From contig JAECYW010000002.1 of the NCBI GenBank assembly GCA_023014335.1, positions 3,100,001-3,164,000 on the forward strand: a stretch of 64,000 nucleotides of DNA. Direction: 5' to 3'. The translations under genes were made by a program, and so were the position numbers. Under the pieces are notes generated by a model. That model ran no database searches. It was not told the origin of the DNA and saw only the letters and a list, made by a program, of their open reading frames with translations. Every line of letters begins with the position of its first letter. Within the stretch, counting starts at the first letter, position 1. The DNA is from Galerina marginata. Taxonomy: Eukaryota > Basidiomycota > Agaricomycetes > Agaricales > Galerinaceae. Below are positions 12,014 through 24,392 of the stretch, one piece after another.

Positions 12014-13108
12014 TGGGACGTCTAGAAGAAGGGTATATCGTCCGGCGATAAAGGCGTGGATTAACGAAGTGAGAGAGAGAGTCGTTCGTGATGAAAGGGC
12101 TTCTGCGAGAGTGGATGCAGGTAAGTATACAAGAGAGTGTGGTCGGGCGTTTATATTTCGCCGCAGCGGCTAGTGCGTGAGTCAGCGGGGGTGGGTCAGA
12201 CTGTGGAATGGACACTAACCTAGTCTTAGGAGAAACGAAGGAAACCTGGTCCTGATCATTCTCCACCTTGCTTACCGCTCTTATAAGGCGAGGCTGAAAA
12301 CAAAGCACACGTGGTTACACCCGTCCTTTTGTTCTACACAATAAGGCTACTCTCACACTCCTCACCTTGTTCGCTATCCCGACATTCACCCAGCCCTTGT
12401 ATTCTATTCCCACCCACTTATTGTCTCCTTTGACACTTCCCTTCAACACTTTTGTAAATGAAAATGATAAACTGTTCCTTCTGATGGATACCACCCTTGG
12501 CTCACCCCGACGCGACCTCATAGCCGCTTCCATTCCGTCTCACCATGATTGATCATAATTTCACGAGGCGATTCTTGTGTTCCGAATATGGCACGCGAGA
12601 GCAGTGATCTCAATCCGCAGCTCCCACTGCTCCACTCCTCGTCTCCATAAGTGAGGCTCAGTAAAATGCTACAACTCGCCAGTTGTAATTTCTGTCCAAT
12701 TGACTCCACTGCGGGCGCCTAGGGTCAAACCCTTGAATCGCGGAGAATCAACACAGCCACAATGCCTGAGTCTTCCTGAGTCTGCATCTACAACCCTGCA
12801 AAATGGACTTGACTTCGTTCACACCGATAATGGCTGACTCAAGCATAAAAAAAACAAGTAATTCGAAAGACCTCTTCTCCACCTTGAGAAGATCGACGCA
12901 AAACTCCTGCACCACTGATGTCAAGAGTCATAGCAAGTCAATCGCGGTGCCGGCGATCGGATCAGAAGGGTTCAAATACCGCTCGACCAAACTCTAAACT
13001 TTCTTTCCGTTCCACACAACTGACCATCGCTCACAACGAAAGAAAAGTAAAGACAGGCGTTTCCAACCGCGCAAGAACCAAAACTCGTCGTTATTTACAT
13101 TTATCACA
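12014..13108. other. Intergenic, divergent promoter region between the BTG/TOB and eS27 genes
   Basis: The two flanking genes are divergently transcribed, so both promoters lie here. Only short open frames are present. No RNA gene was recognised. Confidence 0.5.
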
Positions 13109-13604
13109 ATGGTATGCCTCATCTTTGCTCAAGTAAAGCCCTGCAGCTCAATGGTTTGACTGTAAAAAGACTCTCGCTGTCGATCTTCTCCATCCGACTG
13201 CCGAGTACGAGGCCAGGCAGCACAAGCTTAAGCGTCTCGTGCAGAGCCCCAATTCATATTTCATGGACGTCAAGTGTCCCGGTGAGTCCAATATCCTTGC
13301 TTCAACCCCTGATCCCATCGAGCTTGATCGATACTCTCATACCCACAAATTCGAAATTTTGCATCAGTACTCATGTTTTCCTCGTTTCTTCTGAACAGGC
13401 TGCTTCGCCATTACCACCGTCTTCTCACATGCGCAGACCGTCGTAGTCTGCCCATCGTGCACCAGCGTGTTGTGCCAGCCCACAGGAGGAAAGGCAAGGT
13501 TGACAGAGGGTGCGTTCATCTCGCGTTCATTTCCCCACTCGTTTCATTGTGCTGATCTATTTACTACCCCACCTCCAGGTTGTTCCTTCCGGAAAAAGAA
13601 CTAA
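13109..13604 (+). CDS. RPS27: 40S ribosomal protein eS27 (S27), zinc-finger type
   Basis: Four coding exons: 13109-13111, 13170-13281, 13399-13509 and 13579-13604. The first coding exon is only the ATG; the intron starts immediately after it (GTATGC). The product, about 84 residues, reads [20 protein letters not shown], then [33 protein letters not shown] and finally CSFRKKN before TAA. The C4 zinc finger (CPGC plus CPSC) is intact and the length matches the family. The protein is a component of the small ribosomal subunit in the cytosol. All three introns have GT..AG ends. High confidence. Confidence 0.97.
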
Positions 13605-15114
13605 GGTAGAGGCTCGTCCTCTGTTCCTTGTCTTATCTACCTACGCTATGGATCTCTGTCACGCTTTTTTGTCGACGCACGCAAAATGCAACCCAGCCTG
13701 CCAGTTGGCAACGCACGCACTATTTATGTATAATAATGTAACACCATCGCACTGGATTGCATCTGCAACTCCATCCCACTTTCCTACCTGGTTTTGCAAT
13801 TGCATCTCCCAACAATCGGCCTGACCAATATCAAGTTCAATCCCAGGGCCCTTCGAGGTCTTCTACCGTCGTGTGACCAAACGAGACTGCATGAGCTTTA
13901 ATTCATACCGATTCCGTTCCCGTCTCAAGGAATCTCAGTCTCTGGATCTAGGTTTAAGCCTGGACTTGCCTTCCCGGGTATTCTTTACTTTTTAAGTAGA
14001 CAAAGCGTCGAGCTCTTGTCAAAGTGTGCCTGGTAGGGCGGTTTCCTCGATCTTGCATTTCGGCACTGAGTAAATAATATCGAGTATCGCGGGTAACGAG
14101 TACAATTATCCTCGACGCCAGCGCACAAAGGCTTCATTAATCGATCATGAGATAACGGCAGCGCGATGAGTTCCCTTCCCATATCCTGAACAAAAGAAAT
14201 GTGTATGATGCCGTGATTTTGTTGACGCTTATAATTACCCCAGATTCCGGCTCGAGCCCTCGGGTTCTCCGAAGTGCTGATGGAAACGCGTATGTCCAAT
14301 TGCCTTCTCTTGTCCTCTCGTTGGCGGAAGGGTTTGCCGCCTCAGTGCCAGGCCTTCGGACAAACAGGTGGAAGCGAACGATCAGCGCCGAAAAATTGAT
14401 ACTTACAAGTATCTGTCTTCCTGTCTTCTCTCTGTCTCGCCTGTTCTATAATTATTATGCACGTCGAAATCCTTCTATTGTTCAACGAACAGAGGACACC
14501 GCTGGACACCGTCGTGTCTGGCTTGGCGATTTGCGGTTGCCACCCGCAATGGCGTTCTCGTATATACAGTACCTGCTACGCTTGTGGTCAGGCGTAATTA
14601 TCCTGGTTGTTTAAATGAAATGACCTGGGGCAAACCTGAGATCCTCGACCCTCGACCCGGACTCTGTCATTTCGTGTCTAACGCCGCAGGGGCATTGTAC
14701 CTTTAGGAGATCAGTTGTGGGGAAAAGAAGTCATGGTGATGTGTCCAGCAACACTATTGTACTTTGCTCGGCGAAACACGAGGCACAAGGTGCCTTGAGA
14801 ATATTTGCTTTGGTAGAATGTTCATTTAGCCAGTGAAAGACTTCAAGCTTCAAGAATGGAGAGAACATCCCCAAAATCACAGAAAGGGGAAAGAAGACCG
14901 TTATGAAGGCGACCAGTGTTTTATTCTCCAGTGCATTCTCAAGATATGAAATTCCATTCGAGTTAGATGAGTATTCTAGGTCTATGTAAACAATATAAGC
15001 GGGCAAGCAATGCGATTAGATGAAGGTATATATTAGTAGGATCTATATGCACGACGCAAAGCTCGGGAGACATTGGCAAGCGGTTGGGCGACGAGTGCTT
15101 TGTGATCGCTGGCG
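13605..15114. other. Intergenic stretch without a supported gene
   Basis: Contains a 137-codon plus-strand frame (14201-14614) and a 91-codon minus-strand frame (14731-15006), neither with recognisable conserved blocks or convincing splice context. It probably comprises the 3' flanks of the convergent eS27 and thioesterase genes. Confidence 0.4.
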
Positions 15115-16654
15115 TCAAAGTTTGGATTGCGGTTTTTGTTCCGGTGGTCCTCTGACGTTAGCGCGGACGACGCCTTCCTGGGACATTACAGCTACTAAAG
15201 TTCCATCACGGGTAAACATCTAGAATCCATAAGTATGCATTTTTTGTTTTAAAAAGGCAGGGAAATGTGAATCTACCCTTCCGTGAACAATTCCACGCCC
15301 CGAGCCTGCTCGAGGGCAGTCGATCTTAATACCACCACATTGTGATGAGTTGCAGCTAAATAGGAAACAAATTTTGGAACGAACCTCGTAAAGTAGCCAA
15401 TCCCCAGCATCGAAATCATTACTGAGCAGAGGAAATTTAGCCTCACAACCAGGATATACAATGAGCTCTTACTTATAAAACCATATTGAATGGTCCAGGG
15501 TGGACTACGGAGGTGAGATTGACCGGGTCTCTGGCACGGGGAAAGAATAAAACCTTACATTCATGCTCAGTGAGTCTGGCCCCTTTCCGCCTCGTTTTAA
15601 ACCCATAATGCGAGGCGCCGTCGAGATGCTTCAAATTGACTTAATCAGTATTCTGAAAAGTCCCCTCCGAGCTTGCAGGAGAAAGATAACACACAAATGG
15701 AGGTCGGATTCGTATGCGAGGATGCACTGCAGTGCCATCATCAAAAGGGTCAAAATTCGAGAGACGAAGTACAAAATGCGGGGCCGACCTTCTGAAATGG
15801 GGCTTCGTATCGTGGAATATCTCTCGCTTTCATCCAGTACATATATCGAATAGCGCCTTCTTTGTCGATATGGTGCCCTTTTGCCACTTTGATAGCGATG
15901 GGGCTACGCGCTCGTTCCTAGATAAACGATAAATAAATAAACTCCCTTATAAGAATGTCGACATTTATTTAACTGACACTTAACCGGTCTTGGAAGAACT
16001 TGACCATAGTGGGGTGCGTTTTCGGATCTTGAATTACCTTTGCATAATTGACTTCCTCGTCCGGGCACTGCTCTGGGGGAGGGACGTCCGGCATGGGCCA
16101 CTGGTGTGTCGGCTGCCAGGGCTCGGGCTTCTGGAACGAACAGAGCATAATGAAGATGACATGCCCGCCCTGTACCGCTTTGACTGAACGCGTAACGTAG
16201 GACTTGCCCTCGCGTAATCGCTCGACGCTGTAGACGATCGGAGTGGCGGGTGATGCACTAGTTAGGAAGTAACACTGTCGAAGGTCCCTGTTTAAAAAGG
16301 AAGAATCTAAAACCAGTGGCACATTTCAACGTACATGCAATGACTGGCGAAAAACATATGTATTTGAGCAACTTCTTCCTCGGTAAAGGGGGGACAATTC
16401 GTATTTCTCACATGTAAGGCGAATCCAGGCTCAACACAATTGGTAGCAGAAACCAGCGCCTGGCTTATGACTTGTCTGGGTTTAGGTTGAGTATATTCGC
16501 CACAGAAAAAAATCACAACTCACCCGCCGAACACACCTCGAGCAAGCATAGGTAACCAGAGCGACTTGGACCGAAAGAGGTTGACCTCGATCTGCTCGAC
16601 CTCGAGGGAGGTAGAGATTTGCTCATGCTCGGCTTGGCTTAATCCTTCATTCAT
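15115..16654 (-). CDS. Peroxisomal acyl-CoA thioesterase (TesB/ACOT8 type)
   Basis: Hydrolyses acyl-CoA to free acid and CoA, supporting peroxisomal fatty acid metabolism. The ATG at 16654 begins MNEGLSQAEHEQISTSLEVE and then IEVNLFRSKSLWLPMLARGV, running into FGG-QVISQALVSAT across an intron. The double hot-dog signature continues with PIVYSVERLREGKSYVTRSV and VKAVQGGHVIFIMLCSFQKP (16,080-16,250). Near the 3' end are CPRAGSGRGI and FTRDGTLVAVMSQEGVVRA. The protein ends PQSKL, and its last three residues SKL are a classical type 1 peroxisomal targeting signal. Several short introns lie in the 15,200-16,560 range. The DNA repair gene RAD14 lies upstream on the same strand. Family and targeting are clear; some internal splice sites are approximate. 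Confidence 0.9.
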
Positions 16655-17085
16655 CGCGACCTGGTTTCTGTATGAGATGGGAAGAAGAAAGCAGGAAGAA
16701 AGTCCATACTGCTGACGCTGTTGAACCTTACCGTCCCTCCGAGTCGGAGTCGGAGGCAGAAGTGGGGAAGTAACCGGTCCGGTATTTTATTATCCGAATG
16801 CCGAGCTGTGCCATCATATGTACATTTTCTAAGTAAAAGAAGGTCAACTTTACTTTGTACAATCACTGATCAGTGCTACTTAGGTAAAGAAGTTATAAAG
16901 TACACCGAGCCTCTGTGAAACGTCCAACGGGAAATCTAGTGCCAGTGGTCGGGCAGTGATCGTCTCCCAATGTCGTGGGGTCCCCTAGAGCCTGGAATGG
17001 GTGTGTGCTTCGACTCTATGAGAGCATGAGAGCAGTGTCGAACCAAATGCATCGATGAGAAGCCCACAGATGGGTATGTAGCCGG
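16655..17085. other. Intergenic gap between thioesterase and RAD14 genes
   Basis: About 430 bp with the presumed thioesterase promoter. No open frame of note and no RNA gene seen. Confidence 0.5.
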
Positions 17086-18271
17086 TCAAAGTTCTTCGAC
17101 CTCGATTGTGAAGCCACATTCATGGCATACTTGCTGCCCAATACCGTTGTGGACGCCTTGTACTTGGCTGAACACATGCTTATGTTCTGCATCCTTGCGT
17201 CGCTGCCACACACCTTCCTTGGTCCGCTTGCGAAGATCTTTCAAGCTTTGTTCAAACTTCTTGTTTTTCTTCTTCTTCTTCTCTGCTGCTCTTTTCTCGA
17301 ACTCTGCGTCAAGAGCTTCAGGCGAACCCCATTTTTTCCACGCGAAGTCTTCTACTTGATATCTCAAAAACAACATCATGTTGGCGTAAGTGGAGGCATG
17401 GGGATTGGCCTTCAATAGGTGGGGCATTGCTTCTTCGTCTCTGAGCTCGGCTAAGACAAGGAAAATTATTATTTGTTGCAACAGCTTGTTTTGTGTTGGG
17501 TACATACGGTCTGTGAGCAAGTAATCCTGTTCAGCAGTAAGTCAGTATCTACAGTGTATCTTGGGATATTTTTTAACCTCACGTCTTTACATTCCGTTTT
17601 CGTCAGAAGACTGTATTTCTCCGGGTGTTCATTTTGACAGGATTTACAAACAAGACAGTTGAAGACTTTCATATATGTTGGGTCGATATCCATTGAAAGA
17701 CATTCTCTACATTTAGCGTTGCGTTCAGGATCAAGGAACATGGCTGGACGTGAATTCAGCACCATATGGAAGAAAAATAAAACAGCGGAACTCACGAATA
17801 TCTAGATTGTGCACGTTTCTCTGCTTCTCGCGTTCCTTTTCTTTTCTTCGCTTGTCTTCGTCTACCTGTTTACCTTCGTCCATTAAGAAACCACCTTTCG
17901 AGTTAACCATTTTCGACAAATCATATTCGAAGTAGGTTCCTAGGCGTGAATCACGCTCTAGTGGTTTAGAGGAAGACGCCACGGGTCTCGTTGATGGAGC
18001 TTGTCCTGAGGGAGCGACGCTCAATGGACGCTTGTTATGAGGATTAAGAAAGGATGAAGATGAGACCTCTTGCTCCTTCTGACGCTGTGCAGCCTTAGCT
18101 GAAGTTAATCAAATCCATTAGTTGCGCCTATCTTCAAGAAACGAGTAGTTGATAGGAACCTTTCAGGCGATTGATCTCAATTTGTTTGACATGTTCGGGT
18201 GTCGACTGCAGTGCAGATAGATTCAATGGTCGAGGAGGAGGTGTAGAAGACCTGTGTGTGTTTTCGGTCAT
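17086..18271 (-). CDS. RAD14: DNA repair protein RAD14/XPA
   Basis: Damage-verification scaffold of nucleotide excision repair, nuclear. The ATG at 18271 starts MTENTHRSSTPPPRPLNLSA. Next come a disordered basic region and the conserved TYFEYDLSKMVNSKGGFLMD (about 17,880-17,930). The zinc finger is CREC then 17 residues then CKSC (CRECLSMDIDPTYMK..NCLVCKSC, about 17,630-17,720). After a 19-nt exon (encoding DYLLTD) come DEEAMPHLLKANPHASTYAN, MMLFLRYQVEDFAWKKWGSP, a lysine-rich helix, and a C-terminal CHECGFTIEVEEL. Domain order and spacing match XPA. The tiny DYLLTD exon is flanked by proper GT..AG introns. High confidence. Confidence 0.95.
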
Positions 18272-18513
18272 ATTTTCGCCAAAGGTCTGGATATAGAGGA
18301 TGAGCCAAAGTCGTGTTACTACGTGATGAGAAAAGTTGTTCACGTTAATTAAGCTGACTCGCGTTTGATCACGTGGACTTCGCGCGAACGAAATGCAAGA
18401 AGCCAAGAAGAAACTTTTACTTCGTAAATTCAAAGAAATAACTACAGTTAACTGGTGAATAAGTACAGTGGACATTGCTAATTACAAAGAAGCCAGATAT
18501 GACGAGAATTACA

Positions 18514-20843
18514 TCATGAAGCAGATGGAACGGGGTCCACAGCCATTTCGTCGTCATCGTTTTGGACTTTTTCAGTTTTATCAATTTTATCGGTGGCAGC
18601 AGCAGAGCCACTGGCACTATTGGCAGCCGGTGCGTCCGTACCAGATCCGCCTGCATTACTCTCCGCAGAAGGGGTATCAACATCCATGCTCGCCTCAGCT
18701 ACGGCAGATGATAATATTCGTACGGCTGTTGTATGGCCACTTGGACCAGCACCGTGGGAGTTCATTGAGCCAGAATTCAAGATCCCGCCTCCAAGACCAA
18801 ATTTGTGGCTGGTGCCGTTCGATTCATTGCTTTCACGGTTGCGATACCTCGCATGGTTTCTACGACCTCCTTCGCCTTCGTCATCTGAATCAGATAGTTC
18901 ACCGTCCGCTTGTCGTCTTGAGTCCAGCAAACGCATAGGGCGTCGGTCATCCGGATCCATAAAGTCCTCGTCTTCATTGGGATCTTCCAATGCATTATCA
19001 ATAGGCATGGGAGGGATGTCTATGTACAAAAATCTTAGTACCGAATCCTATAATGGAGCAATTTCAGGCTCACCTGACATCTGGACACTCGGTGGGCCGC
19101 CAGCATGTCTAAGGTTCTCGAGCACGATTCTTTTGACTCGGTCCAGGTATGCAGGCGTGTTTAAATCATCAGTATTTGACGACTTGACATCAAGCTCGTA
19201 GTCTGGCCCAAAGTATTCATAATATTCGTTGACTGGAATTTCTGGGAGCAACTAGTCAAAAAATTTCCTCTTATAATATCAGAGTGGAAACTACCCGGTC
19301 CTAGCTCAACACCAGCTGCCAATCCAGTTTCATATGCCCAAGCCCGACTGACGTTACGCATCGTGTAACCTCCTCCGCCGAGAAGTAATAGCGGCTTGTT
19401 GAAAGACTTGACAAATTTTACACAATTGGCGTGACCTAAATGACGATAAAGTACGGGTTTAGATGCAAATATTTCTAACATACCCCGCATTGACAGATTT
19501 AAGCAGCCCAGTTTGTCTCCAGATAGGGAATCTGTCCCACATTGCAACACAATGGCAGAAGGATCGTAGGATTCCATCACTTGTTGAATCACCTGCCAAA
19601 AAAATGGTGAAAATCTCTAAAATTTGCAACCAAAATACGTACAGGTTCAAATACAGATTTGTAGTTTTCGTCAGATATCCCATCGCGGAGAGGGAAATTA
19701 AGAGCGTAATATTTTCCCTTCATGACTCCAACGTCCTATCACCAGTGGGGTTAGCTCCCACCTCGTTTCAATGCAATGAACCTACCCTCAGCTCCCCTGT
19801 ACCAGGGAAATATTCCCCATACTTGTGAAAACTGACGGTCATTACTCTGTCAGTGGTGTAAAACGCTTCTTCTACTCCGTCACCATGATGTACGTCTATG
19901 TCGATGTATAGGACCCGATTGTGATATCTGCATTACCATAAAGCGATAAGTGGATCTGGTCAGGCAGATAACGGATACGGAGGACATACCTTAGTAATTC
20001 CAAAATTCCTAAAACGATATCTGAAAGGGGTCATGGATGTTTCAATACCAAAGGAGGAGACAACAGACCGTTGACGTAGCAGAACCCACTAGCCTCGCTC
20101 TTCTTGGCATGGTGAAGACCGCCCGCCCAGTTTACAGCAATATCACACTTATCGCGGCTGAGTCTGGCTGCACCCTCTAAAGCCATTAAGGTTATTAGTA
20201 CGGCAAGAAAGAGCCATAAGAAACGGACACACCCATAGACCCTCCAGCGGAAATCGAACAATATTCGAAGAGTCCATCAAAGACGGGGCAGTCATCTCCA
20301 ACGTTGTCTATATTTTTGCGACATAAAGTGGTATACCAAAGAAGAAGGGGGATTAGCCTACATTTATGTTGCTCCTTCACATAGGAATTCATATTACTTG
20401 GTGTAATACGGCTTAGAAATTCAACATATTCGTCCGAATGGAACTGGGTCATTTCACGTTTTGTGGCGGGCTTGGCGCGCTGGATGGAGGAACAATTGAA
20501 CTTAATGCCAATCAACGCCCATATTCCGAAGAACTGACGAAAATCTCCATCTTCTTGTATAGACCATAGTTCATGACCAAGGAATGACACATGCGTATTC
20601 GGGTTGGCTTCATGCTGGCAAAAAAAATGTAAAAACATCAATACCAAGAACAAAAATACAATTTCAAAAGGAATTTTACGGATGTCCTGGACCATAATGA
20701 AAGCCACCGATGTCCGAGTCGAAAAAGTAGCACTACACGAACGGTCAATAAGCATTTATTGCCCATGGGCTTATAAAAAGAACAAGACCTACGACGCGCT
20801 TCTTCTGGCTCTCACCGTCAATGGGAACCATCTTTTCTGACAT
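18514..20843 (-). CDS. RPD3: Class I histone deacetylase, RPD3 type
   Basis: Zinc-dependent deacetylase of histone tails, the catalytic subunit of Rpd3/Sin3 corepressor complexes in the nucleus. The ATG at 20843 begins [18 protein letters not shown]. Then come [60 protein letters not shown], the metal-binding [54 protein letters not shown] and [20 protein letters not shown]. All catalytic His/Asp residues visible in the family are present. After [13 protein letters not shown] there is a long acidic, serine-rich tail (18,514-19,030) containing [14 protein letters not shown] at the end, as in fungal Rpd3. About ten short introns; reading frame continuous throughout. A second candidate Rpd3L subunit (RXT2-like) lies 15 kb away. 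Confidence 0.95.
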
Positions 20844-21126
20844 CTTGACCGAGGATGTGGGTGAGCTCAGCCGCCAAACGTTAACAGGCGCTATTCAACC
20901 AAGTTCAAGATCTAAACCCTTTTATTTGGCACGGGCATTCATTTCAAGCAACCGCACGTCACTTTATTAACGGAGCCAAATTACTTGCCACGCGCAAACC
21001 AGTAGTCTACTCATGCAATCTACCGTCTACTAAATTATAGGTCATCTGTATTATCATACATCAACCTTAAAGCTTTCCTTTACCAAGAGGTGCATCCCGA
21101 TCTGACCAACAGAATCAGCCACAACT

Positions 21127-21970
21127 TCACTGCGAACGGCGGTTCAATTCACCCTGGTATACAAGCGTCGAAGGGGCAAAACCAAAGTCTTCCGTCAATT
21201 GGATACCCTGATAAATGTTAGTGTAAATATTTGCCAAAGGGACATTTACGACGAACCATTTCGCCTGCAATAACGCGAACCTATAACGCAACGGCAATTA
21301 GAATTGGAAGCTGACAAAACCAAGGGAGGGGGTATACCATTGACCAATGGTGCACACAATGTAAACTCGCAAACCATAACTTTGTTTCGTCAGAACTGCA
21401 AATTTGAACGACGTAATATTTGGCCCACCTCTCGTCCTATCGTGGTCTTAAATGAGTGCATATATGGGGTAACGGCTTGTAATGATATTTCATCGTCAAA
21501 ATTAGCAGTCGGAACGACGTCCTCCAACTGCTTGATAGCTTCGAGTAATGCAGCCCGGGCTTCATCAAGGCGCGACTCCATTGGCGTGTTTCGAATTCGT
21601 GTGTCATACGACAACACGCGGGGAGCTGGGCTCTGTATACATTCTACTAACAGGACAAAGTGGTCGCGTGCATGACGCAGATGTTTTCCTTGACAAAATC
21701 AAGGTCTTTAGCAAGGCGGATCTTGCATTAAAGGTCGACTTTACCAATTGTGGAACCGGGCAGATGTTTTGAGTGAACCGTTAGTTGTTCATCAGAGGTG
21801 AGATGGCTATCCAGAAGATCCACAGCTTGTAACAGAACTGTCTTGGCAACCGTGATTTGCTGCTTCACGACTTCATGACTCGAGATGATGGTATGTTGAG
21901 AGGTCGAAGTTGACATGGTGGTGGAGGTAGTGGAGGTCGAAACTGGAGTCTCAATCGTTGCATGTAGCAT
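21127..21970 (-). CDS. DinB-like metalloprotein of unknown role
   Basis: The ATG at 21970 opens MLHATIETPVSTSTTSTTMS followed by a helix QQITVAKTVLLQAVDLLDSH. The second exon has HLRHARDHFVLLVECI, then YDTRIRNTPMESRLDEARAA (about 21,560-21,620). Later short exons read LHCVHHWSMV, RVIAGEM and EDFGFAPSTLVYQGELNRRS before the stop at 21127. The spaced histidines (HARDH and VHHW) and four-helix layout match the DinB/DfsB superfamily, whose members bind a metal ion; the substrate is not known. A TATA element (TATATAAAT) lies about 56-64 bp upstream. The gene is divergent from the succinyl-CoA ligase gene. Superfamily call moderate to good. Confidence 0.75.
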
Positions 21971-22025
21971 TGAAAAATTAAGGATAGGAATCAAGTGGCA
22001 AATGATCGGAAAGGAGCCACGTCGA

Positions 22026-22034
22026 ATTTATATA
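22026..22034 (-). promoter_or_regulatory. TATA-like element of the DinB-like gene
   Basis: Minus-strand TATATAAAT, 56-64 bp upstream of the ATG at 21970. Position is right for a core promoter with a short leader. Confidence 0.45.
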
Positions 22035-22499
22035 CGTCAATTTGTGAATAAAAAAAGCACCACGATCAAGGAGAGAGTCTTGACCCTTGCCTCGAGTATC
22101 CCTCGAGACTGGTCGTATGACGGCCACTTTGCCCAACCTGCCACTCGGAAAAAGCTTGTGGGTAGTACATGAGGGCACGAATCGGATTTTCGGATATGTT
22201 CCTCTACCTAATTTCGGGCAACCTAAGGAGAAAATAAGCCACCCGAACTCAAGGCGAGGAGGGTCCGATCTGCCAAAGTCCTGACCTGGATCCGAAAGGA
22301 AACTGGGTGAGAGACAGGAAGACCACGAAAGTTTGTCGACCGTCGTCTTCACTTTGGTTTGAGGAGGAGAAAAAAATGCTGAGCGGTTATGAAGGTCTGC
22401 TGACCAAGCAAATTTCGTTATACGAATCATGCTCTCGGTTACCTCCTGGTCATACTGTATCTTCCATCCCTATATCTTTCTAGTATACCTATTCCTTCA

Positions 22500-24221
22500 A
22501 TGTTGGCGTCGTTGAGGAAAGCTGGCTCATTGTCGCGTGTGAGTAGTTTGTCTTGGTGCTTTGTGTACTCTAACATCTCTGTAGTCTGTATCTGCTGGGC
22601 AGAGGCGATTTCTCTCAATACATGAGTACCAATCCATGAAACTCCTCAACGACGTTCGTTCTCCTCTTTAATTCTCTCCAATGTATCTGCTGACTTGACT
22701 TATAAGTATGGGATTGCTACACCGAAGAGTCTCCCTGCAAAGTCGCCTCAAGAAGCATATGACGTCGCGAAGAATTTTGGTACTATCAATGACTGCCATC
22801 CGCCACGTAACCTAACAAGCAGTCCAAAGGTACCAGTAAACTTGTTATTAAAGCTCAAGTCCTTGCCGGAGGCAGAGGAAAGGGCAAGTTTGACAATGGT
22901 TTCCAAGGAGGCGTGCACATGGTGGACAGGTCAGATACTATCTTAACCTGTCGTACCGCTATTATGCACTAAATAAAACCTTAGTCCCCAGCAGGCCCAA
23001 GAAATCGCCGAGTAAGATGATTGGCTCGCATCTTATTACCAAGCAGACGGGTGGTCATGGGAGAGTCTGCAACGCTGTGAGTGCCATTTTTATATCAGAA
23101 GAACATCCTAAAATATAAATGGTAGGTCATGTTGGCAGAGCGCAGACAACCTGCTCATGAATACTATGTCGCTGTGTTGAATGATCGGGGGTCTGAGGGA
23201 GTTGTTTTGGTTGCCTCAGCTCAGGGAGGCATGAACATTGAAGAGGTTGCAGCCAAAGACCCTGACGCCATTATCACCACCCCCATTAGTTTTGAGAAGG
23301 GACTTTCTAAAGAAGAAGCTATCGGTGTTGCTCAAAAACTGGGTTTCAAGGATGCAGCCACAGCAATCAGAAGCTGCTGATGTCTTCATCAACCTTTATC
23401 GCATATTCAAGGAGAAGGACGCGACCCAGATTGAAATAAACCCTATGGCACTCACTACTGACGGTCAGGTTTTATGGTGGGTTGCATTGCTTCATAGCTA
23501 TTGGATATATTTGAATTCATATTGAATCCATAGCATGGATGCCAAGTTTGGCTTCGACGACAATGCCGAATTTCGTCCAAAAAGATATCTTTGACCTTCG
23601 AGACATTTCTCAAGAAGAACCGTCTGAGGTTGAGGCTCAGAAGGCAAACCTTAACTTCATCAAACTAGACGGAAGTATCGGATGCTTGGTTAATGGCGCT
23701 GGTCTTGCTATGGCTACTATGGATGTCCTTTCTCTACATGGTGGAAACCCTGCAAACTTCCTCGATGTTGGAGGGTAAGTGAAGGTCGTTCTTTGGTCTG
23801 TTAATTTAACAAATCTTTATGCAGAGGTGCTACTCCTGAGACTGTTAAGAAAGCCTTTGAAATTATCGTCTCTGACCCTAAAGTCAAGAGTATATTCATC
23901 AACATCTTTGGTGGTAAGTGACTTTAGAACTTCAGGTCATGAAATATAGTGATATTTGGAGCATAGGTATTATGAGATGTGACTTCATTGCTGAGGGTGT
24001 CATCAAAGCCGCTAAGGAGCTGAACCTGAGCATACCCCTCGTTGTAAGACTTAAGGGTACTAAAGAAGCTGAGGCCAAGGAGTAAGTCTGCACATTAAAT
24101 GACGCTATATCCAGTGCTCACAAGTATTACCTGCAGCATGATTAAAGCCTCAGGATTGACAATCATTCCATTTGACAACCTCGACGACGCTGCTGAGCAG
24201 GCCGTCCGATTAGCTGCTTAG
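22500..24221 (+). CDS. LSC2: Succinyl-CoA ligase beta subunit, mitochondrial; frame broken three times in this sequence
   Basis: TCA-cycle enzyme converting succinyl-CoA to succinate with ATP formation. The ATG at 22500 gives a mitochondrial presequence ([20 protein letters not shown]) before the conserved [16 protein letters not shown]. Then follow [140 protein letters not shown] and, at the end, [20 protein letters not shown]. The nucleotide and CoA-binding blocks are all present. Three single-base shifts, all +1, break the frame: at 23010 (between EIA and SKMIG), near 23350 (after KLGFK) and at 23577-23578 (AEFR/QKDIF). Around seven introns. Strong conservation on both sides of each break argues for base-calling errors rather than a dead gene. 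Confidence 0.9.
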
Positions 24222-24392
24222 AATTAATTATAGATGACCTCTACTATATTATTCACTCGTATAACTTTTATGTGACGCAAAAAATGGCGTGATATAACAG
24301 ATACGAAAACATCATATACCGTAAGAAAACAATAAGTAGTAATGAACTAATGATAACCGTACAAGCATAGGCGCGGGTGATGGAACTGTTGT

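Noticed and set aside
14201..14614. 137-codon plus-strand frame
   Set aside because: No recognisable domain and no promoter or intron context; probably chance.
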